35,708 nucleotides of DNA from Dehalococcoidia bacterium (GTDB taxonomy: Bacteria; Chloroflexota; Dehalococcoidia; DSTF01; WHTK01): the NCBI GenBank assembly GCA_009377745.1, contig WHTK01000032.1, forward strand, positions 1-35,708, written 5' to 3'. Shown here in pieces: positions 30,560 through 35,708 of the stretch (position 1 is the first letter of the stretch; every line of letters starts with the position of its first letter). Below the pieces are notes generated by a model. That model was not told where the DNA came from. It did no database searches and saw only the letters and a list, made by a program, of their open reading frames with translations. The translations under genes and the position numbers were made by a program.

Positions 30560-30727
30560 ATGACTCTCGCCGGTTGGGTGCTTCTCGTTATCGGGCTCAT
30601 CGTCTATCTGGCGGCATTTGCGCAGGGACCAGGCCCCACCATGGGCGACAATCCGGTGCAGGCCAGCCTCTTTACACTCGCCACCATCTGCCTGATCACC
30701 GGCTTCGTCTTCCTGGTCGTAGTCTAG
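30560..30727 (+). CDS. Small two-helix membrane protein (55 residues)
   Basis: MTLAGWVLLVIGLIVYLAAF forms the first membrane helix; a short polar loop (QGPGPTMGDNPVQ) and a second helix (FTLATICLITGFVFLVVV) follow. The hairpin topology and clean end make it a believable small membrane protein. Its stop overlaps the stop of the convergent SDR-like gene by 4 nt. No family is known to me. Confidence 0.6.
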   Translation: MTLAGWVLLVIGLIVYLAAFAQGPGPTMGDNPVQASLFTLATICLITGFVFLVVV

Positions 30728-31389
30728 GCGCTGCGGCCGGCCAGCCGCAGCACCGCCGCCGCCGCGTCGCCGACCTCGGCTGTGAATGACACTTCGATGG
30801 CAGCAACATTGATGCGGTGAGGCTGCCATTCTCGGCTTAGCGCTGTAACCAGGGCCGCCGCACCCGCCTTGGCAGCGACATAAGCCGCGTCCGTCCCAGC
30901 CTCGAAAGTCTCAGCCGGGACCGTCAGGACGATGATCTGGCCACGGTGTGTGTCGGGCGCGGGCTCCTGGCGTAGCATCTCTCTGGCCACGCTGCGACAG
31001 GCGTAGAACATGGCGCTCAGGTTATGCCCGATAACCCTCGCCCAATCCGCGTCGCTGATTCGTTCAGCCGGCCGCTGCTCTGGTCGCAGATCTGCGGCCA
31101 CGACCAGAAGATCGATGCGGCCCAGCTCCTTTGCCACCTTCCGCACTGCAACCTGCACGCTGGTCGCGATGCTCATGTCCACAGACTCGATCGAGGAGCG
31201 TTGTCCCGTCGCGCTGATGCGCTTCGCCAGGCGTCGCAGCTCGAACGCCTCCTCGGCATCCGCCGTGGCGCTGGTTATGGCCACATCCGCCCCCGCTTCA
31301 GCCAGGCCCATGGCGATGGCGGCGGCGACGGGCTGACCGGCACCCATAACCAGAGCGCAACGTCCACCAAGGTCAGCGGGCGTGGTCAT
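30724..31389 (-). CDS. Degenerate SDR-family protein
   Basis: 221 residues from the ATG at 31389. The overall SDR layout is present (RCALVMGAGQPVAAAIAMGLAEAGADVAI, then RIDLLVVAADLRPEQ and AYVAAKAGAAALVTALSREW). The cofactor motif is altered to GAGQPVA, the NNAG motif is AADLR, and the usual catalytic Ser position reads IVLTVPAE, while Tyr and Lys of YxxxK remain. Catalytic activity is therefore doubtful; a binding or regulatory role is possible. It is encoded upstream of the half-length SDR-like gene, separated by the small plus-strand membrane gene. Confidence 0.75.
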   Translation of the reverse strand: MTTPADLGGRCALVMGAGQPVAAAIAMGLAEAGADVAITSATADAEEAFELRRLAKRISATGQRSSIESVDMSIATSVQVAVRKVAKELGRIDLLVVAADLRPEQRPAERISDADWARVIGHNLSAMFYACRSVAREMLRQEPAPDTHRGQIIVLTVPAETFEAGTDAAYVAAKAGAAALVTALSREWQPHRINVAAIEVSFTAEVGDAAAAVLRLAGRSA

Positions 31390-31436
31390 AGGGCCGATCA
31401 TAGCATCGGCCCGCCGCTGCCTCGTCTCTCGAAAAC

Positions 31437-32018
31437 CTAGTCGCGCAGGTTGGCCTTCAACCGGTCGAGTAGGAAGCGATCCAGCGCCTCCGCATACTCC
31501 TTGCGGAAGAAGATGTACCTTTCGCGGATCAGCGTATTCAAGTCGCGCTGAAGCAGGATACGCCGCTCGTAAGCCGTGTCCGCGGGGAAGTCACTCAGCG
31601 ACCCCACTTCGATGCCGTAAAGCGCCTGATAGGTTATGGTGCCGGGCGCCTGGGCCTGGGTGGTGGAGTTCACCGTCGCCTTGCTGCGGAGGTGACCAAG
31701 GTGGGTCGCGATCGGCTCGTTGATGCCCGCCTGCTCCGAGGCTATGCGCTTGATTGCGGCGTCGACGCTTTCGCCGGGCTGCAGATCGCCTTCCGGTAGC
31801 GCGTTCTTGCCGTCTTGCCAGGCGACCACGGCCTTCTCGCCGCGATAAGGAATCAACGTAATGCGCGTGACGACGGCGTCCTCAGGCAGCTCGGACATCT
31901 GCCAGACGGCGAGAATGTCATCGCCGTACTTTTTCTCCGTCCAGCGCTCGTCGTTCTCGCGATAGCGATAGAGATTCGGCGGCGGGCCCATACCGGTGTC
32001 GTAAGGATCGAGGCTCAT
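31437..32018 (-). CDS. Nudix-like protein with incomplete Nudix box
   Basis: 193 residues. The block GDLQPGESVDAAIKRIASEQAGI has the spacing of a Nudix box (G-x5-E-x7-R-x3-E-x2-G-x), but the first Glu of REUxEE is Ile and the second is Gln, so pyrophosphohydrolase activity may be weak or lost. The flanks (VVTRITLIPYRGEKAVVAWQDG before, EPIATHLGHLRS after) fit the Nudix beta sheet. A C-terminal helix (LLQRDLNTLIRERYIFFRKEYAEALDRFL) follows. GGAGGG precedes the ATG. The gene stands alone. Confidence 0.65.
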   Translation of the reverse strand: MSLDPYDTGMGPPPNLYRYRENDERWTEKKYGDDILAVWQMSELPEDAVVTRITLIPYRGEKAVVAWQDGKNALPEGDLQPGESVDAAIKRIASEQAGINEPIATHLGHLRSKATVNSTTQAQAPGTITYQALYGIEVGSLSDFPADTAYERRILLQRDLNTLIRERYIFFRKEYAEALDRFLLDRLKANLRD

Positions 32019-32324
32019 GCTTTCCCCCTCCGTGTGCTTGCTCCGTTAGGAAGCCGGCACACCTAATTGCTTCTGAGCTACCGCCAAGAGCGCGACAGCC
32101 AAATGCCCTCTGCTAGGAGTCATATAGGGCATCGCAGGCGGCGAGCGCAAGTGCGCGCGGTAGAGTCTTGCTCCCTGCCATCCAGTGCGGTCGCAGAACT
32201 CCCGACAATTCACCAAGGCGCCGACGATGCATGGCTGTCCCGAGGGCCGCGCCTTGCCCGCAGATTCAGGCCAGCCTATAATCGCCAAACCAAATTGCCG
32301 CCTTAGCGGAGGTACCTCACTACC
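32019..32324. other. Gene-free divergent region before ilvE
   Basis: 306 bp between divergent genes. It contains one inverted repeat, ATGCCCT (32103-32109) with AGGGCAT (32126-32132), about 190 bp before ilvE, and a ribosome site (GGAGGT) near 32309-32314. I see no T-box, no leader peptide and no strong promoter pair. Confidence 0.5.
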
Positions 32325-33263
32325 ATGTCAACGCCGTATGCCTACTTCGAAAAGCAGATCGTGCCCCTCGCCGACGCCAAGATCGGCGTCATGACGCACG
32401 CGTTCAACTACGGCACCGGTGTATTCGAGGGCATCCGCGGCAACTGGAACGCTGAGGACGAGACCGTCTACCTCTTCCGCGTCGAGGAGCACATCAGGCG
32501 CCTCGCTCAGAGCGCCAGGATCCTCCGCATCGATATCGGCCATACCGCCGATGAGGTCGCCACTCAGATCAAGAGGATTGTCGAGATGTCCGGCATCCGC
32601 GAGGACCAGTACGTCCGGCCCCTGGCCTACAAAAGCTCCGAGGTCCTTGGCGTGCGCCTGCATGACCTCAAGGACGACCTGCTGATCTTCGTGGCGCCGT
32701 TCGGGCCCTACCTCGATATCGAGAAAGGTATCCGCTGCCAGACCTCTTCCTGGCGCCGAGTCGATGACAACTCGATCCCGGCCCGCGCCAAGAACACCGG
32801 TATCTACGTTAACTCCGCCTTTGCCAAGACGGACGCCATCCTCAACGGCTACGACGAGGCGATCATGCTGACCCACGACGGCCACGTCTCCGAGGGCAGC
32901 GGCGAGAACATCATCGTCGTCCGCGATGGCAGGCTGTACACGCCGGCAGTCTCCGACAATGTCCTCGAGGGCATCACCCTCGCGACCGTGGTCGAGCTGG
33001 CGGGAGAGATGGGGCTTGAGGTGGTGGAGCGCAGCATCGACCGCTCCGAGCTCTATGTGGCGGACGAGGTCTTCATGACAGGCACCGCCGCCCACGTCAC
33101 GGCGGTAACGGAGATCGACAATCGACCTGTTGGCGATGGCGAAACCGGCCCAATCACCAAGGAGTTGCAGCAGACATACTTCCGGATCATCTACGGCCGC
33201 GACCCGCGTTACGCCCACTGGTGCACGCCGGTCAAGCTGCGCCAGCCGGTACCGCAGGCTTAA
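32325..33263 (+). CDS. ilvE: Branched-chain amino-acid aminotransferase
   Basis: Pyridoxal-phosphate enzyme for the last step of valine, leucine and isoleucine synthesis. It has 312 residues. Landmarks of fold-type IV aminotransferases are HAFNYGTGVFEGIRGN (25-40), the Schiff-base Lys156 in IPARAKNTGIYVNS, DEAIMLTHDGHVSEGSGENIIVV, and GITLATVVELAGEMGLEVVER. The end (RIIYGRDPRYAHW) is normal for IlvE. It works in the same pathway as CimA (15234) but lies 15 kb away. The stop codon is in the same frame as the next gene, whose coding character begins right after it. Confidence 0.95.
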   Translation: MSTPYAYFEKQIVPLADAKIGVMTHAFNYGTGVFEGIRGNWNAEDETVYLFRVEEHIRRLAQSARILRIDIGHTADEVATQIKRIVEMSGIREDQYVRPLAYKSSEVLGVRLHDLKDDLLIFVAPFGPYLDIEKGIRCQTSSWRRVDDNSIPARAKNTGIYVNSAFAKTDAILNGYDEAIMLTHDGHVSEGSGENIIVVRDGRLYTPAVSDNVLEGITLATVVELAGEMGLEVVERSIDRSELYVADEVFMTGTAAHVTAVTEIDNRPVGDGETGPITKELQQTYFRIIYGRDPRYAHWCTPVKLRQPVPQA

Positions 33264-33344
33264 CTGCCGCCCGAGGCCTTTGCCCTGGAAGCGATTCAAA
33301 GCCCTTCCGTCACCGTATTCCGTCCGCCAACGTCCTTCGGGACC

Positions 33345-34205
33345 ATGGTCGGGCTGGGCGGCGTTGCGGCCGCTAGCCTGCTCGGCGCCGGGCTTATCCT
33401 CAAAGGGCTGGCGATGGATGTCGGCCCAGGCCAGATGGCGCCCTTCATCGTCGGGACGCTGTTCCTCGTGCTCGCCTGTCTGGGCGGCTACTGGACTTGG
33501 AGCTGTCGCACGCTCGCGTACGTAGTCGACCGCAATGCCCTGGCGATCCAGTGGGGCAGCCTGCGGCAGGTGGTGCCGATCGACGCCATCGAGCGGCTGA
33601 TACCGGGGGCGGATGAGGACGAGAGTCCCCAAATCGAGGGCGTGAACTGGCCCGGCCACCATGTCGGCAGGTCTGAGATTGCCGACTTCGGTAATGTCCT
33701 CTTCTATTCAACCCATCGCACGCCCGGTGAGGTGCTCTACGTGATGACGCCGGCGGAGGTCTATGCCATATCCGTGGAGGACCCGGTGGTCTTCGCGCAG
33801 GCGGTGCAGAACAGCCAGGCGCGAGGCCCGCTCTTCGGCCGGCGGCAGGCGGTGCACCGCAGCGGCATAGCCAAGCAGTCCTTCTGGCTGGACCGCTACG
33901 CGCGCCTCCTCTCGCTGGTGCTGATTGGCGCGTTCCTGCTGGTGCTGGGCTACGTGCTGCAGACCTACCCGGGCCTCAGCGATAGCGTCCAGCTCCGCTC
34001 CCCGGCTTTCGGCGGCATCATCAGGGTGGCCGACAAGTCTGAGCTGCTGGACCTGCCGCGTTCGGCGGGCGGATTCCTGCTGCTTAACCTCGTCCTGGCC
34101 GTGGTGCTGCACACCTGGGATCGAATGGTTGGCTACGTGCTGCTGCTGGCGGGCATCGCGATTCAGGTCATGCTGCTGGTCGCCGCCATTGTGGCCGTGG
34201 CTTAG
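33345..34205 (+). CDS. Polytopic membrane protein with bacterial PH-like domain
   Basis: At least 286 residues. Two N-terminal membrane helices (about 2-22 and 32-54) precede a beta-rich cytoplasmic domain resembling bacterial PH domains (YVVDRNALAIQWGSLRQVVPIDAIERLIPG), then two or three C-terminal helices. Function is unknown. The only ATG (33345) seems too far downstream: the in-frame region from the ilvE stop (33261-33263) onward also reads like protein (SVTVFRPPTSFGT), and the only early candidate starts are CTG at 33264 and 33285. The true start may be CTG, close after ilvE. Confidence 0.75.
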   Translation: MVGLGGVAAASLLGAGLILKGLAMDVGPGQMAPFIVGTLFLVLACLGGYWTWSCRTLAYVVDRNALAIQWGSLRQVVPIDAIERLIPGADEDESPQIEGVNWPGHHVGRSEIADFGNVLFYSTHRTPGEVLYVMTPAEVYAISVEDPVVFAQAVQNSQARGPLFGRRQAVHRSGIAKQSFWLDRYARLLSLVLIGAFLLVLGYVLQTYPGLSDSVQLRSPAFGGIIRVADKSELLDLPRSAGGFLLLNLVLAVVLHTWDRMVGYVLLLAGIAIQVMLLVAAIVAVA

Positions 34206-34826
34206 CTGGCTGTCTGCCGGCTTCGCGTTTGATTGATGGATTGATCTAAGCGTTTTCTGCGCGATTTGGCCCCTCATGAATCTGGCGACGGGCCTAAAAG
34301 TGCGCTTTGTCTGATTGATCCAGGCCATCCGGTACAGCGAATTGCGACAGGGGTGCTTGAGATTCGGGTGTTGGTCTGCAAATCGGACATTTGGGCTGAG
34401 GGACGGGACTGCGTCATCAGGTGGGGAGGTCCTTCGCTCCGGCGTCACTCAGGGTGACAATGTGGGGCCTCCAGGCGAAGCTTAGCAGGAGGAGATTGGA
34501 GCTCCGAGGGGTGGATGGCAGCAGCGGAGGGAGGTGCTGCGGCTGATCAGCCTTCGTTTCGATCGGCGTATTTCGGAGACACCGTAAGGTAGGCCGTTGG
34601 GAGCCTGGCTCATCCCTTCGTCAGGCTCAGGGCAGGCTCTTCGAGGATCTATAGGTAGGGACGTTGACGGAGCGGCTCGCGAGCCGCCCCTACACTCTTG
34701 CCGTGTGCGCGTTCCCGTTACGGCGGGATTGGGCGGGAGTTGACAACCTAGCGAGCGGCGTCTAAGTTGGCCGCGTCTTCCGTACACGCGCGTATTGCGT
34801 GGACGCGGAAGGCAGGGAGCGGTGAC
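34206..34826. other. Gene-free, repeat-like intergenic stretch
   Basis: About 620 bp without a convincing gene. It holds several fragments of the kind that recur dispersed in genomes: CTCCGGCGTCACTCAGGGTG near 34438-34457, TCAGGCTCAGGGCAGGCT near 34621, and a perfect 16-bp palindrome GCGGCTCGCGAGCCGC at 34672-34687. Composition is less codon-like than elsewhere. Whether these are repeated elsewhere cannot be told from this window. Confidence 0.45.
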
Positions 34827-35444
34827 GTGAGTAACCGCCTGCGGCCGGAGCTGCCACGTTTGCCCAAGCACATGGCCCGCTTGCCCATCGATAAGCGTGG
34901 CTACCCGGTGCCGTGGTTTGCGGCCCGGCTCAACGGCGAGCCGGACTTTCGTCTCTTCGACCCGAGCAAACTGGCCCGTGCGAGCAAGGAGCGCCGATGC
35001 TGGGTGTGCGGCGAGCCGCTGAGCGCCTTCAACTACTTCGTGATCAGCATCCTCGACGCCGTAAACCGGGTATCGATGGAGCCGCCGATGCACGAGGATT
35101 GCGCCGTGTTCAGCGCCCAGGCGTGTCCGTTTCTAACCCGCGCGGAGATGCATAGAAGGACGGCGGGCTTGCCGGAGGACACCTATGAGGTCGCGGGCGT
35201 CGTCCTGGACCGCAATCCGGGTGTCATCCTGGTGTGGGCAACGCGTGCGTACAGCGTTATCCCGGTGGCAAAGGGCTTGATGTTCAAGATCGGGGAGCCG
35301 GTCAACTGCCGCTGGTTTACCGAGGGCCGCAATGCAACGCGGGATGACCTTCGGGAGTCGATTGAGGAATTGACGCACGAGCAGAATTTTAGTCCGGACC
35401 AGCTCAGGTGGCTGATGCGGCTCTTTGAATCGGCGCAGAGCTAG
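34827..35444 (+). CDS. Hypothetical protein with CxxC...HxxC zinc-like site
   Basis: 205 residues from the GTG at 34827, preceded by GGGAGCGG. The core contains Cys58/Cys61 (CWVCGEPL) and His89/Cys92 (HEDC), with Cys100 nearby; this spacing is typical of a treble-clef or HNH-type zinc knuckle. Residues after 120 are beta-rich (YEVAGVVLDRNPGVILVWATRAYSVIP), and a C-terminal helix pair ends the protein. No catalytic His-Asn-His was recognised. Genes of this kind are often phage- or plasmid-associated, but no other mobile gene is visible here. It is followed after 45 bp by the tandem repeat. Confidence 0.7.
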   Translation: MSNRLRPELPRLPKHMARLPIDKRGYPVPWFAARLNGEPDFRLFDPSKLARASKERRCWVCGEPLSAFNYFVISILDAVNRVSMEPPMHEDCAVFSAQACPFLTRAEMHRRTAGLPEDTYEVAGVVLDRNPGVILVWATRAYSVIPVAKGLMFKIGEPVNCRWFTEGRNATRDDLRESIEELTHEQNFSPDQLRWLMRLFESAQS

Positions 35445-35489
35445 GCAGCTCCAGGCAATGTTTTCCTGTCAGTGCGGTTGTCTTATCCC

Positions 35490-35708
35490 AACCCCAGCCT
35501 CGAAGGCTTGGGGCACGCTGAACGAGCGTTGGGACGGTGGTTTCTTCCCGAACCCCAGCCTCGAAGACTGGGGCATGCTTAACGAGCGTTGGGACGGTGA
35601 TGTCTTCCCGAACCCCAGCCTCGAAGACTGGGGCATGCTTAACGAGCGTTGGGACGGTGATGTCTTCCCGAACCCCAGCCTCGAAGGCTGGGGCGTGCCG
35701 GTTGATGG
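35490..35708. repeat. 60-bp tandem repeat with internal hairpin, truncated by the window edge
   Basis: Units begin at 35490 (61 bp), 35551 (60 bp), 35611 (60 bp) and 35671 (partial, cut at 35708). Units 2 and 3 are identical. Each contains a palindrome of the form CCCCAGCC-TCGAA-GGCTGGGG (complete in unit 4, with small changes in the others) and a second one, AACG-AG-CGTT. The reading frames across the 60-bp units are open in at least two frames on each strand, so openness is weak evidence for coding. Confidence 0.9.

Noticed and set aside
32328..33662. Long open frame of 444 codons on the minus strand
   Set aside because: It lies opposite ilvE and the following gene, has biased composition and no family features; ilvE is certain.
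34482..35093. 203-codon minus-strand gene
   Set aside because: It covers the repeat-like gap and the start of a better-supported plus-strand gene, and its product is Arg/Ser/Pro-rich without motifs.
35490..35708. CRISPR array
   Set aside because: Units are contiguous 60-bp copies with no variable spacers, and no cas genes are visible.

Overview
The window is G+C-rich DNA, densely packed with short intergenic gaps, and no rRNA, phage or transposase genes were seen. The gene mix (class E/F-type sortases with acidic Ig-like surface proteins, a citramalate synthase, a PII/AmtB/GSII nitrogen cluster, a RodZ-like PASTA protein and several OmpR-family regulators) best fits a member of the Chloroflexota (Dehalococcoidia-like), possibly from a metagenome. 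Actinobacterial affinity of the nitrogen genes is also evident. The taxonomic call is an inference from gene content only.

Layout. 1-5,000 (minus strand): two sortases and two secreted, very acidic, repeat-domain proteins with sorting-signal-like C-termini; the second has its membrane anchor in a different frame. 5,100-10,600: a nitrogen-assimilation island with type I glutamine synthetase (minus), a divergent OmpR-type regulator with a degenerate receiver that resembles actinobacterial GlnR, then amtB, a PII gene and a type II glutamine synthetase. The gap before amtB holds two sets of four half-sites spaced exactly 11 bp, as expected for GlnR boxes. 10,800-14,700: a small CxxCH protein that may be split by a frameshift, then a two-component system (OmpR regulator, HAMP histidine kinase) followed by a membrane-anchored double-PDZ protein. 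14,670-23,130 (mostly minus): membrane protein, citramalate synthase, MgtE magnesium channel, thioredoxin reductase and thioredoxin, a divergent CsoR-like repressor with a palindromic operator, a cupin with an Arg/Pro/Gly tail, PlsX and a methyltransferase. 23,200-27,600: an ArsR-like regulator plus small membrane partner, tRNA-Thr, a frameshifted DUF3303-like gene, a VOC protein, an ArsR/SRPBCC pair divergent from a zinc alcohol dehydrogenase, and a RodZ-like protein. 27,850-35,708: an SDR that appears to start at CTG, several unknown genes, two degenerate SDR-like proteins, a Nudix-like protein, the branched-chain aminotransferase IlvE, a polytopic membrane protein, a long repeat-like gene-free stretch, a CxxC/HxxC protein, and a 60-bp tandem palindromic repeat that runs off the end.

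The nitrogen genes form a coherent unit: ammonium uptake (AmtB), nitrogen sensing (PII), assimilation by two unrelated glutamine synthetases, and a probable dedicated regulator with recognisable operators. CimA and IlvE both serve branched-chain amino-acid synthesis but are not adjacent. Three places show signs of single-base frame disruption (about 3,570, 11,000 and 24,355). They may be assembly or sequencing errors, or real decay. No CRISPR array, integron or obvious mobile element was found.
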